Part shown: positions 48,372 to 60,206 of the stretch, one piece after another
Layout of the letters: every line of letters starts with the position of its first letter
Position numbering within the stretch: the stretch's first letter is position 1
Assembly (NCBI RefSeq): GCF_001540865.1
Contig: NC_033627.1
Span: 13,081,153 to 13,145,152, forward strand
Length of the DNA: 64,000 nt
Reading direction: 5' to 3'
DNA from: Ananas comosus
Lineage: Eukaryota; Streptophyta; Magnoliopsida; Poales; Bromeliaceae
The notes under the pieces: generated by a model
Databases searched by the model: none
Seen by the model: only the letters and a program-made list of their open reading frames with translations
Told to the model about the DNA's origin: nothing
Position numbers and translations under genes: made by a program

Positions 48372-48506
48372 TTGGCAGATATGGCTGCAGATCCATTTCA
48401 CGCACTTTTCTACATAGTTTTTATGCTCTCAGCATGTGCGCTTTTTTCAAAGACTTGGATAGAAGTTTCTGGATCATCAGCAAGAGATGTGGCCAAGCAG
48501 CTTAAG
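48372..48506 (+). pseudogene. Orphan exon of Sec61 alpha (ER translocon)
   Basis: Forty-five codons without a break: [20 protein letters not shown], then [14 protein letters not shown] and [11 protein letters not shown]. This is a conserved C-terminal part of the Sec61 alpha channel subunit, spanning a transmembrane helix. It ends at an intact donor (CTTAAG|GTACAC). The next exon (expected to begin EQQMVMPGHR) and all upstream exons are absent from the window. The left edge is the N at 48371. Either a captured gene fragment, or a small assembly piece placed here. Confidence 0.8.
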
Positions 48507-48943
48507 GTACACACGCATACATAATTCCATATCTCTTCATTATTCTTGGTTACATTACAGCTTTAAGTTTTCAAGGCCATTGGTGAACATATGAGGTTAT
48601 GTTCATATCTTTTGGAAACTTTATAATATAAATTGCATTTTTTGTTTCGATTTTAAGTAGCATATTTAGCTGTGTTTTGAACAACATACTTTTGGATCAT
48701 CTCCAGATCTTAGAAACAACAGTTTGATTAAATTGATTGACGAGCTTGAACAGCTTTTTCATTAAAGCCCCTTCCATTGCCTTCTGCTACATCTAGAAAC
48801 AGAAGCTTTATATTTGGCCACCTGCTTTCGAAGCCAAAAGCTCCTCTCGACTTCTTATGAAAGGAGTTGCAAAACTTTTGGCCATATGCCTGATTTTTGC
48901 TTCTCGAGTGAGGGGGCTATCGTAGAAACCTGGCTGAATAAAC

Positions 48944-48948
<5 letters not shown>

Positions 48949-48994
<46 letters not shown>
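48949..48994. repeat. (TA)n microsatellite
   Basis: Over 20 uninterrupted TA units. Translated frames over it are only Tyr/Ile runs. Confidence 0.9.
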
Positions 48995-48996
<2 letters not shown>

Positions 48997-48999
48997 TTT

Positions 49000-50810
49000 A
49001 GTTAGCATAAATTCAATTAATCTATTTCTCTTTCGTTACGTGCTTAGTCAATGTAGGTGGTGGCATGAATTTATCTAATCTGCGAAATTTCCATGCACGT
49101 GTTTGACAGCCGGAGAGAAATTAACTTCGCTTAACAATACGAGGTGGCGAGCCACAATAAAATATGTCCGCATAGGAGTTTCTATAGGACCACCTTTATA
49201 GCTTCAAATTAACACATTAATTACACAACGTTTATTGGGGTACGCACATATATTACTCGGATGATGCTAATGCTAATGCTATATATTGATAGATATAATA
49301 ATTCGAAGGGATAATTTCATACGTACTTTTTCTCTAACTCTTAATTACATAATTTTTTTTTAGAAAAATATTAATATCAAAAATATTTTTTTTAAAAAAA
49401 ATTAGAGAAACTATAATAAATATCTATTTGATAACAATCCATCTAAAAATTGAATATATATATATATATTTTTATTTTTTCATTGTCTATTGTCTACACC
49501 TTTTTAATTAACTTAAAGATCTTTTGCTTGAAACTTATAAATACAGTTGGATGCATACTAATGAGAAACTAATTAATTAGAACAAAGTACTGAATTACAT
49601 AAATAGCAATTCACAAAAAAGCATAATACATCTTTTGTTTTAATTAAATGCTAATTAAGATAAATATAAGACCTATGTGATACTGAATTAAAAAAAACTT
49701 AAGTAGACAAAAAAGACATTACAATCTAAATCATAAACAAAAATCGAGTCATTTTTGAACAAAAAAAAAAATTATTAGGCCCACATAATGCCACACACTT
49801 ACTTACTATTAGGTACAATTAGGGGCAAATTAATCCAAAACATCTACTCAATGTGATGGGGATCATTTTTTATACAATTCATAAATTTCCAGTGACAAAA
49901 ATAAAATTGACAATTGAAATTGCCACAAATTTTAATGGAACAAATCAAATTTATTTGATTTTATTACTATTTTTTGAGTATATTAATTGATCATATACTC
50001 AAAATCCAATTTGCTCCTTTGAAATTTTTATGTGTTAATATCAATGACTAATTAATCAAGTGATTGTTACTCCAATCATGGTCTACGATGTCAGTGGTTC
50101 GATCCCTGCATACACTTTACCAAATGGGGCTCGTGCCCACAACTTCTTAGGTAAAAAAGGAGCATGTTATGGGAGATTTTTTTTCAGGTCTATGAACAAA
50201 CTCAAAATGAAAAATGAAGCAAGAAAAAGATCTTTCATTTCATTTACTTCTTATAGTCCTCCAAAAAAAAAAAGGAAAAAAAAAACTCTCTCTCATTTCC
50301 TTTTCTACATGAACTTTGGGCCAGTTAATTGTAAGTTACCATGGAAAGTATAAAAAATTTAAATTTATTATCTGAACAAATTTTCTAAATGATGTTAGTA
50401 AGTTATTGTCTAATTACACTTATATATAGATGGTAGAAACTGGAAAGACGTAGTTAAGTAGTAATTATTATTACCATGTGTTGGTCTGATATTTTATTGC
50501 CCATTTATCTTAACTCCTACAACTAATTGTTTGGTGAATTTAATTTCCATCCTGGTACTCACTTGGTAATCCAAAACCTTTCCTTAAGGAGCTAGATTAT
50601 GTATCTAAACATTCTTAATTGGAGAAACTAATTAATTTGTTTAATACACTTGTTTTGCCTTTGGAAACTATTTAGTTTTGTTGGACAACTACTTACTGCA
50701 AACGTTGTATATTAGTTCTAATCTATCATAGTTTGAGATTAATTAAAATATGTGGGATCGTGTAAGTTAAGAGCCCCCTAATCAGATTGCAACTTGATTT
50801 TGTCATATAT
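49000..50810. other. AT-rich intergenic DNA, no gene seen
   Basis: A B-box-like GTGGTTCGATCCC lies at about 50095 without an A-box or stems of a tRNA. Nothing else stands out. Confidence 0.4.
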
Positions 50811-50814
50811 ATAT

Positions 50815-51040
50815 GTAGAATTATGCTACTATACTATCGATAGTATCAAGCGCTTGATGTTATCGAGTTTTCGGTCATTGGATGAAAGGAGGTGCGGTTA
50901 GAATGATAGTGGTTTCCAAGGGTTGAGTGGGTGATTAATTGAATAGTATAATCTACCGAGTGAAAATGATCAAAGATAGAAAACTCGATAGTAGCAAGAC
51001 CTTGGTACTATTGATAGTATAATAGCCGGACTCTCTCTCT
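50815..51040. mobile_element. MITE, (TA)-associated family, copy E
   Basis: Left: TACTATACTATCGATAGTAT, TGATGTTATCGAGTTTTCGG. Right: inverted GAAAACTCGATAGTAGCA and ATTGATAGTATAATAGCC, then GGACTCTCTCTC and (TA)n. The core GGGTTGAGTGGGTGATTAAT is shared with the other copies. Confidence 0.7.
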
Positions 51041-51241
51041 ATATATATATCTAAGTTATTTTCAGTAAATTTCAAAGAATTTTTAGATTTTAGTTGTTCT
51101 GTATAGTATGAGCTATCGAGTTTCTCACTTTCACAAGACCGATGTTTCAGGTGAAACTATATATCATGATCAAATGTGTAAGTTCTTGACTCCTTTGAAA
51201 TAGGTTTTTTCTTAAAATTTCATCTTCAAATCCTCTCCAAT

Positions 51242-51482
51242 TGTTACCCAAAAGGTTGATCTACTAAGAAATGGATTCAGAAATATATATATACTAACAT
51301 CGTCACTCAGTTCATGATAGATACATAAGGCATGTGAAATTTAAACCCTTTAAAGATCAAAAGTGGGGATTGAATCCACGACCTTACAGAACAAAATGAT
51401 TTAGAATTGACTCTGATACCATATTATCAAAAAGATCGATCTAGTAAGAGACAACCACATATCCCAGAATTATACATTAACA
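51242..51482 (-). mobile_element. SMART-like ultra-short LTR retrotransposon, copy 2
   Basis: On the minus strand LTR-like ends (TGTTAATGTATAATTCTGGG... and TGTTAGTATATATATATTTC...GGGTAACA) enclose a short interior that begins with an intact TGGTATCAGAG primer site (plus 51411-51421). The interior matches copy 1 in the 40.1 kb intron (AGTCAATTCTAAATC, GTCGTGGATTCAATCC). Total 241 bases, no ORF. Confidence 0.7.
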
Positions 51483-51489
51483 CTAAAAC

Positions 51490-52380
51490 CCTACAACAAT
51501 TTGTTTCTGGGCTCTACAAGCGCAAAAGCGCTAGTAGACAAGAAAATTAATCAGAAAATAAAATAGAATTAGTTAATATTTGGTTTCTCTAATGAAAGTT
51601 TAGTTTACATAGATGTGAAAAAAAGGAATGATGAATAGCTAACAGAAAGAACATGTTGCAGCAATAGATCGAGAACTCAGAAACTAGAATCAACTCTTTA
51701 TATGGCCAGTCGCTTGAGTTGATTCCGAAACTCATCCGAGTTAACATTGAGGTTATAAAGCTAAGATTCAGATATATACGCATACATACATGCATGTGTA
51801 CAAACATACATACATACGTACAAACATACATGTATTTAGCTGCAAATAGATATTGATGTTGCTGAGTATTACTGCTAGTAAATGGCACTCATGCTCAAAA
51901 TAAATTGCATACGAATAAATAAACCACTAATTAAATGGGCGTGTAAGTCTCAGATTTGGAGCCAATACTCAGCGAGAACTCAAAAGCTCATATCGAAACT
52001 TTGAGTTTGCACAGAGCCAAACCATGATAGAATATAAACTCCCGAGTCCGAGCTTATGGCTGGCCATGCGTTGAAATAAAGTCGATTCGAGAATTGCCTC
52101 AACGAATTTCAAGTTGACGCTATGAGTTTTCACAATTATGGTATTAAGTCATCATTCACGATCGGTGATAAAGATAACATAGTAACAATGTAGGCAAAAG
52201 AAAATAATGCAAAGAACACTTGAGCATCCAAAGATACTTGAACAAGGATTCAATAATGAAAGGTTAAAAGCAGGTGTATAGAGAAGCTATAAACAAGGCA
52301 ACATTGATTATTGACAGAACAGGTATGATGAACCTAGCTTAAGCTGAAAACGGGGAGCTTAGTAGAGTAGATTTTGACAC
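51490..52380. other. Intergenic DNA, no gene seen
   Basis: Includes a short (CATA)n-like tract near 51.78-51.83 kb. No coding features. Confidence 0.4.
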
Positions 52381-52382
52381 TA

Positions 52383-52784
52383 GGGGCATGTTTGGTTTAC
52401 CTATTTTAGACTATGGAATCGAAATGGAATTCATTGATTCCGATAGTTGCCGTTTGTTTTATAGAAATTGGATTCCGATTTCCATTCCACTCCGGAATGG
52501 GAATGGCCAAATCCATTTATGATCCAATCCGGTTTTGAATCCCGGATTGGCTCATTCCAAAGTAAACTGATCAAAATCCTCTTTCACCGACACCTACCTC
52601 CTCTCCTTTCATCACTTTCCTCTCTCTTAATCAAAACTCTCTCTCAAAAATTTTAAATTTTCATTCCAATTTCCATTCCAATAATAAACCAAACATTTTT
52701 GGATGATTCGTCATTCCATTTTTCATTCCAAAGCAATCCAATTCTATTTCTCATTTCTATTCCAATCATGAACCAAACATGCCC
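52383..52784. mobile_element. Harbinger/Tourist-like MITE
   Basis: Ends GGGGCATGTTTGGTTTA and TGAACCAAACATGCCC form a terminal inverted repeat, with CTA/TAG at the borders. Interior is rich in ATTCCATT / AATGGAAT motifs in both orientations. Related ends occur at 4.90 and 5.70 kb. Confidence 0.7.
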
Positions 52785-52945
52785 TAGATGTGCTAGTAGA
52801 GTAACTAATGTTTATATAGGAGATATTGCCGATTCCAATCTAGTAGCAAAGTTAAAATCTGCTTCGTGATCAATAATGATACCCAGGTTTTGCTAATGAC
52901 ACTAAAACTATGATTGGATTTTCCCATCATTTGCTAATAATATGC

Positions 52946-53151
52946 TGAGCTCCTGTGTTTTTAAAAGCACAGAAGCATTTGTGCTTGTAATTTTTTAGCC
53001 GTCAAATTCGCCTTAAGATCCATGCAGCGTTATTCATGGTATACCCCGTTAAGTTTCCTAGCTATAATAGTGCTGCACAGATATTAAGGCAATCCAACGG
53101 TTAAAAAATTACAAGCATGAGTTTTTGTGCTTTTAAAAGCATAGGAGCTCA
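52946..53151. mobile_element. MITE with GAGCTCCT...AGGAGCTC ends
   Basis: TGAGCTCCTGTG and TTTTTAAAAGCACA at the left are matched by TGCTTTTAAAAGCATAGGAG and CTCA at the right. GTGCTTGTAATTTTTTAGCC pairs with GGTTAAAAAATTACAAGCA. Related to the copy at 47.4 kb by its CTTTTAAAAGCATA(A/G)GAGCTC end. Confidence 0.7.
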
Positions 53152-53159
53152 ACTCTTTA

Positions 53160-54545
53160 GGATATCTATCTTTATTTATAATTTTTTTTGAGTAAAAACT
53201 GGAGGAAAAATTACTTTCAGCCAATTTTATTGCAAGCTATATACACATTACATCATACACAGTAAAAAGAGTAAATAGAGGACCAAAACACAGGTTTCTC
53301 AACCTGTCGCACATCACAATATATAACATAAATTAGAAGGCCTACGATATAGCTGAAACTAGAAATGAAATAAAATCTTGTGAAAAGCTAGTAATATTCC
53401 CATTAGTTCTTTTCCATACAACATTCGAGAAACCAATCATTTTGCAATGGTTAGTAATTACCTATCTTTATTTACAATTAAGCTTCATGGGCACACAATT
53501 CTATTTCAAAAGAAGCATATATCACTGGAGAAAAGTAAGGCACAACAAAGAAATTAAGAATCTACTCTAGATTTTTCTCAAAAAAAAGATCTACTCTAGA
53601 TGAGCTTTAATGATCATGAACATGAGTATGATGTTTAAAATTATCTATGCAAGTTCTCTATGACTTGGTAAAGCATAAACTAGCCATTGAAATCTCTATG
53701 ATGAGCAATGTACGTGCTTCAAACTTCAAATGAATGAAAACAAACAAGGAAAATAATTTATGTAGATAATGCACCGTGTCCAAAGTTGTGAAGAAACTAA
53801 TTTTGTCGTTCATAGATGATCTCTTAGTAGGAAACACCATGCATGAAAAACAAAGCCTTAAGAGGTTAGAATACACACTAGCAGAATAATTTGCACTGGA
53901 TATATAACTACGATAAAAATTAATATATGGCTTTTGGAATAAGTACAAAATTGTGTTACGAAATACACGCAAGCAAATTATCCAAGCTCCTAATTTAACA
54001 TCAAGTCACAAATTCGTTAATTAATGTAATAACAAATAGAAATATAGCATAAGTGAGAAAAAGTTAATAAATCAAAAAAATGGAAGCACATAGCAAGATG
54101 TGTGAAGATATGCTGCATCACTAATTTTACATTAAGAGAAAAATTAATAAGAACTCATCAAAACTCAAAATTGCTCTCAAATTGCAAAGAGATAAAATAA
54201 CTAATTAACTAATTAAACAATAAAACCTTGAGATACGGAGCCTAAATTTATCTACAAGAAAATTATAATGTTTCTCACCTCTAAATAATTAATAGCAGTG
54301 TTTAGTTGATCCCAGTTTATAAATGCATAAATAATTAATGCTAATAAATAAAAGTATAATGTAGATTAATTAATGAACTAGCACTGTTTTTTTGAAGAGG
54401 AAAAGTACTAATTAACACATAATTTCTGTATATGCTAGCAGGAGACTTGGGTACCATTTGATCAGTGCCAACCTAAAAACCCCAGTTGCAACCTGACAAC
54501 AAGAAGGAAAAAAGAAGCTGCTTTATCTCTCCGCATGGTGGTCTC
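53160..54545. other. AT-rich intergenic DNA, no gene seen
   Basis: No family-like frame or clear repeat boundary. Confidence 0.4.
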
Positions 54546-54548
54546 TCC

Positions 54549-54579
54549 TTAACTTTTCTTCTTGGATGTAGAGCTATTT

Positions 54580-54676
<97 letters not shown>

Positions 54677-54796
54677 TTAATAGTTATGTTTTGATGCACC
54701 TATTATGCTAATTTGCACACAGATATATATATACATTCTGAAAATAAACATATAATTAAGAAAGAAATAGTATATTGCAAAAGGAAATAAACATAC

Positions 54797-54850
<54 letters not shown>

Positions 54851-55084
54851 TAAGAAAGAAATAGTATTCTGCAAAAGGAAGTAAATAGTTAGGAACAAGA
54901 AATTCTTAGAGACTGAAAAAAAAACACATATTAGAAACAGGAAATTACAGAAAATTAAGCAATTCTCAACAGTTCCCACATAGCCAGGTGAAAGACACAA
55001 ATTAACACAAAAGGAAATAATTAGCCAAAGGAAATTAAGCATGGGTGGTATCTGATAACTTTTCTTCTTGGATGTAGAGCTATT

Positions 55085-55127
<43 letters not shown>

Positions 55128-55375
55128 ATGGTTATTTTTTGATGTACCAGTACTTGTGCTAATTAGCACACAGATCTATACATATTCTGAGAATAAACAT
55201 ACAAATATATAAAATAATTCAGAAAGAAATGCTATACAGCAAAAGTAAATAAATAGTCAAGAACAAGTAGAGTTCTTGGGGATTGAAAAAAAAAGAAACA
55301 CCTGTTACAAACAGAAAATTGAGCAATTCTCAACAGTTTCATATAACCAAGGGAAAGACACAAATTAACACTAAA
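54549..55375 (+). repeat. Tandem duplication (period about 506 bp) with microsatellites
   Basis: CTTCTTGGATGTAGAGCTATTT occurs at about 54.56 and 55.06 kb. In each copy it is followed by a GA microsatellite (the first also has (TG)n from 54581), GATTAAT(A/G)GTTAT, GCACACAGAT, GAAAGAAAT and a common end GCAATTCTCAACAGTT. The first copy also gained (AAT)n at 54.81-54.85 kb. Confidence 0.75.
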
Positions 55376-55379
55376 CCAA

Positions 55380-55959
55380 CACATTATTTGACACCACAAA
55401 CTTTCTCCTAATCAACCAAATAAAAGGAAACATAGGAAACAATAAAAAGAAATTATTAGTTCTTTGATAGTTCTACACCAGTAAGATGAGATCCTCTAAA
55501 AAACACAAGAATAATAAGACCCAAAATTAAAGCACTTAAAAGAACTAAAAGGATAAACCCCATTATAACTATTATACCATGCTTATATACAACATGGAAA
55601 TTAACCAACTTACTTCTCCAGCTCCATCACTTCATGCACTTTGTTTTCTTCTTCTCCTTCTTTCTGGTGCAACGAATCATCTGAGACCGAGGGAAATACA
55701 CGTAAGACACCATTAATGGATCCGAGGTTCCTCTCGGAGCAAACGATCTCCGCGAACGCCACGGCGACTTAAAACAACGCGGCGATACGGAGACCTGCGT
55801 TTGCACCCGACATGATCTCTCCGATCCACGAACACGCAAAACACCATAAATTATCTCCGTCTCTATATGTAAAGCAAAACTCAAAAAAAAAAAAGAAGAA
55901 GTAAAAAAAAGCAGTGATCAAACGCGATAAAGAATGATACTCCGCTCTATCCAACTGAG
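55380..55959. other. 3' flank of the second Dof gene with a GC-richer patch
   Basis: 55.67-55.86 kb is clearly GC-richer than its surroundings and open on the minus strand for about 85 codons. I recognise no family in it. It may be 3' UTR or an old gene fragment. Confidence 0.35.
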
Positions 55960-57239
55960 CTACAGAAGAGGTGCAATTGATGGTCCGCAGTTAGCGGCAT
56001 CAGCCCAACTGCTGCCGCCGCCGCCGATTATTCCAGAATTCCAATAAAAATACGGCGAGTCGGTCGGATTTAGGGCAACGTTCGAGGCGCCAAACGATTC
56101 GAACGAGCTCTCACACGGCGTTAGCCACTCTACTCTATCATTATTATTACTCGCCGCCGCTGCTGCCGCAGATTCCATCACCTTCTCATTCTTGATGATC
56201 CCACCACTCCCGTTCAGCTCGAGGAGCGATGCAATCGAATTCGGCAACAGGGACTGCCCGAGCAACGGGAACTCGGCGGCGAGCCCTGGCTGCTGAATTT
56301 GGCCGAGCGGGAACTCATTGCCGCCGCGTAGTTGGTATTCGACATGAGGTTGGAGATCAATCGGAATTTGGGTGGCGGTCGAGCTTTGCAGGTTCGGGAT
56401 TAAGGGGAGACTCATAGAGGAGGAGGCGGCCGCGAAGAGTAAAGGATTGATGGATACATCGAGATGCGAGAGAGGCGGGAGGAGCGGTACCGGCCCGGGG
56501 CCTACTGGGCCGGGGACGGGGACGAGGCCTGTAATTCGGTCGGAACCGCCGGCGACGTGCGAGGATTGCTTTTTAGGGCGCTTGTTCTTCCGGCAGCCGC
56601 CGCCGACGGGGACGTTGCGGAGGGTGCCGCCGCGGGTCCAGTAGCGCTTGCAGGCCTTGCAGAAGTGCCGCGGCTGCGAGAGGCTGTAGTTGTTGTAGTA
56701 GCAGAATTTCGTGTTCGTCGAATCACACCGCGGGCACTTCAGCGGCGGCGGGGCCGGGGGCGCTGCTGCTGCTGCGGCGGCGCATGATGCGCCCCCTGCA
56801 GCCGCCGCTGCAGCTGCGCTGTTACTGGTGGTGGTGACAACGGTGGTGATGGTGGTGGAGGTGCTGATTGAGCGATTATTATTATTGTTATTATTATTAT
56901 TTCCGGGCATCAGAGCAAGTCTCTCGCCCATGGCCTGCTTTTGTGAAGAGAAAAGAAGAGAAAAGGAAAAAAAAAGTGAATTGAGATCTGAATTGAGAAG
57001 AAGAGAGAGAAAAGGAGGATGAATGAAGGGACTGAATAATGGAACCTAGAAGAAGGTTCCCTGCCAATAGCTACACAACAAAAGAGGCATGCACTATTAT
57101 TGACTTGATATTGATTGAGATAGAGAGAGAGAGAGAGAAATAAGGAGAGAGAGAGAGAGTGTGTGTGTGTGTATGTGAGGGGCATGTGGACTTAAACCTG
57201 TGGCCATTGGTTGGTGGAGAGGATGTCCACCACTAGCAT
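55960..57239 (-). CDS. DOF: Dof zinc-finger transcription factor, two exons
   Basis: Exon 1 (57239-57198) encodes [14 protein letters not shown]; exon 2 (56934-55960) continues [12 protein letters not shown], giving 338 residues. A short first exon ending in WPQ before an intron is typical for several plant Dof groups. It also explains the GCAG|GCC acceptor directly before the second ATG, which would otherwise be taken as the start. The Dof domain has the canonical sequence: [18 protein letters not shown], then [10 protein letters not shown] and [14 protein letters not shown], with zinc-binding Cys at about 81, 84, 106 and 109. Basic residues KNKRPKK follow, a likely nuclear signal. Poly-Asn and poly-Ala stretches precede the domain. 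The C-terminus carries FYWNSG-like and SWADAANC motifs. It should bind AAAG-containing promoters; targets are unknown. The 263-base intron has GA and GT microsatellites. Confidence 0.92.
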
Positions 57240-57419
57240 CTTCTTCTTCTTCTTCTTCTCCTTCTCTTCCTCTACATTGCAGAGCATTTTCCTATACAAG
57301 GGAATTTTGAATTTTGGAGTGGTGAGTGAGATGTGGATGAGAGGGATGGGTGTGGACGGGATATATGCAGAGTGTGGGGCCCTCGTAGCTACGTTTTGCA
57401 AGAAGACACACTGTTAGTA

Positions 57420-57536
57420 CATGGATTTGTACATGCAACTGGTGATCTGAGGAGGTGTTGGTACATGTAATGTAATAACTAGCTAGTAAGAGGAGAGTGC
57501 TTCAATTGTAGGTTGTGTGGTATATTATATATAGAT

Positions 57537-57573
<37 letters not shown>

Positions 57574-58413
57574 GTTGCACTTGTATATATATATCATAAT
57601 ATGGTTGAGGTTCCCAAGGGGGCTATTAGTCCTGGTGAAAGCAGGTCACACCACTCTACCTTAAAAGAAAGAAATTCCTCATTGGAAAGCGACAATACCC
57701 ACCATGTGGGGCTTCATAGAGAGAGCTAGAGGGTCTTTGGGTTTTGAGTAGGGAGAGGGAGGAGGAGAAATTGTTGCATGGGCTTGGTTCACCACACATC
57801 AGTCGTACGTAGACTCTTGTACACCGCTTAAGGTCGACGTACGCCACACGAATCCCGCATTTTCTTGCTTACGCGTATAGAACTTGAACTCAAGACCTAT
57901 TATTCGGGGTGGAGGATAATAACTAACTACTAGCGTGATACGAACTTTTGATATTTTTATTTGAATAGTACTACCACGAAAAGTACCCGCGTTAAGAACG
58001 GCACTAAATTGGAACTTCTATTTTAATTTTTGAAATCTAATTCTCAGAGCATCAACATTTTTTATTTGCCGAACACTTTAGTAAAAAGTAGTAGCAAATG
58101 AAAGTATAGTAAAACAAAGAAATACTCAGAATCATCTGTTGATTGATCTACAACCTTTCGTTGAAATATGTTATCATCAAATAGCTCGATCGATCGATCG
58201 ATGAACTTGCTAGCGAATACAAATGACGTGGTGGACGTGGTCCATGCCATAATAGTTCCTCATGAGAAAGGTATCGTGCTCCACACTTGTGATGACACTT
58301 GCTCTGCAATATTAGATACCTGTTAGTTATGGCGCAGGCGTGCCACTGCTTTAGGAGGACAATTTACGCCCACTCCCATGTGGGCAACTCATCTCCTCCT
58401 CCCACACAAAACA

Positions 58414-58460
<47 letters not shown>

Positions 58461-59389
58461 AAACACACACACTCTCCCTCTCAACTAGAGAGAGAGTATA
58501 ATAAAGAACAATGTGGGAAATTAAAGTAGTTAGTAATCACGTTAAGAGGAATTAAGAGAGAGAGAGAGAGAGAGATGGATTTTGTAGTGGCCCGAGGGAT
58601 CTGCAATGCGGCCCACAATTATTCGCCCTTCCTCGCCTCAAATTAAAGCAATCCCCTACCGACAACGTTGTTTAATACATCCTAGGAGCGGAGGAGCGCG
58701 CCTTTTTAATTTAATTTAATTTTTTTGAATTTGAGACATCATTTATAAAAAAAAAAAGATAATTATTTATATACGTGTCAAAAACTTCTGAAATATTTTT
58801 TAGATGTTTTTATTTTTCTAAATATATGCTGTATATTTTTTTCGTTATTAAAAAATAACTCAGGTTAATATCCGTTAAATCATTTTAAATTAAATTTCTA
58901 TCAGAATTAAAAAGAAAGCCAAGGACTTAAAATATGTCTTCTTAAAAAATTTTCAGAGATAACGACTGTTTTAAATGGGTACGTTTTATATTAATTTTTT
59001 ATGTGAAATAAATAAGAAAGTTCAAAATTTTTTAGAAAATTCCTACTATATAACAGTTTGGATGCATCCGTCATTTTGTGAATAAAGAATTTCTAAAATT
59101 TCTACCACTCAATAACTAGGTATTATAATGACCAGTTGAATCATTAGCTATATATTATTTGATAATAATCAGAACACAACTTAGGTTAATTATTGTTAAT
59201 TTGAGTATGAAATGAATAAAAGGAAAGTATACATGGGCTGCTGTAGGAGGAGAGTTTACTAAAAGAGAGTAAGGAACAGGAGACTCGCTGGTCAAATCCG
59301 AGTGGAGCGTGGTAGGTCCCACCACCCCACCCACCGCCACTATCTGTGGAGAGAGACACCCATTGGATTGACCCATATACAGTTTCTGA

Positions 59390-59423
<34 letters not shown>

Positions 59424-59670
59424 GTTAATTAATTACTCTTTTAATTTTTAAAATTAATGATTAAATTCTATAGTATAATTTGCTCGACTGAATGCTGATG
59501 TAGTAACTAAATTGAAATTGTGAAGCCTAATTTTAATAATTTAAAAAAATTAAGTTAAAACATATAATAATAAATTAAAATTGAAGAACCAGAGTACCAT
59601 ACCATACGTCAAATTAATTAGCCTAAAAAATGATTTAGCGATAATAATAATAATAGTAAGAGTACATAAA
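57420..59670. other. Upstream region of the second Dof gene, no further gene seen
   Basis: GA runs at 57.54-57.57 kb, (CT)n at 58.42-58.46 kb, GA at 58.56 kb and (AAT)n at 59.39-59.42 kb. The remainder is AT-rich. Confidence 0.4.
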
Positions 59671-59677
59671 ATAAAGA

Positions 59678-60098
59678 GTTAATTTTATACAGGTCTCTAG
59701 AAATATAATAAATGATAAATATATTCTTACAAAGTTTAACTTTTATATATTGTCCCTACAAAAGTCCCAATATTTTCAAATATGTCATTGTCATTAAAAT
59801 CCGTTAAAAAAATTTAGTTAACCATAGGTTAAATATTTAATCCTAGATTATTTTTGACAATTTTATTCTTCTTATATTATACTGTTATGATTTTTGGAGG
59901 AAAATATTTGTGACGGTAAAATTAAAAGTAGAAACAGTTTTCTAACGGTTCTCTAACAATAACAAACTAGAGAGACATATTTAAAAATATTAGAATTTTT
60001 ATAGGAACAACATATAAAAATTAAATTTTATAGAGATATATTTATCATTACTATATTTACAGGACCTATATTTGCATGCAGGGACCTATATGCTAAAA
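59678..60098. mobile_element. Foldback element, family FB-1, copy 3
   Basis: Starts GTTAATTTTATACAGGTCTC. The second half carries the inverse motifs, including TATAGAGATATATTTATCAT and TTACAGGACCTATA. The exact right border is unclear because the GGACCTATAT motif is duplicated. Confidence 0.6.
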
Positions 60099-60161
60099 TA
60101 AAAAGAGTATAACCTCTGTTGCACGTTAAGCTAGCTTTGCGACGAGGAAAGAGAATGTCCA

Positions 60162-60162
60162 C

Positions 60163-60195
<33 letters not shown>

Positions 60196-60206
60196 TAGAG
60201 AGAGAG
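60162..60206. repeat. (TA)n(GA)n compound microsatellite
   Basis: TATATATATA followed by GAGAGAGA, the same order as at 46.15-46.21 kb. Confidence 0.8.

Noticed and set aside
48808..49008. ORFs across the (TA)n tract
   Set aside because: Tyr/Ile repeats produced by the microsatellite.
50060..50353. tRNA or coding gene around the GGTTCGATCCC motif
   Set aside because: No A-box or cloverleaf stems; the open frame has no family features.
54486..54680. Cys-Val repeat protein
   Set aside because: Produced by (TG)n and (GA)n microsatellites.
55850..55970. tRNA gene on the minus strand
   Set aside because: Only the D-arm/A-box is present. The expected anticodon stem does not pair and no GGTTCGA B-box follows within 100 bases.
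43955..57240. Recent tandem duplication of the two Dof genes
   Set aside because: Outside the zinc finger they share no sequence, differ in exon structure, and lie 12 kb apart among unrelated repeats.
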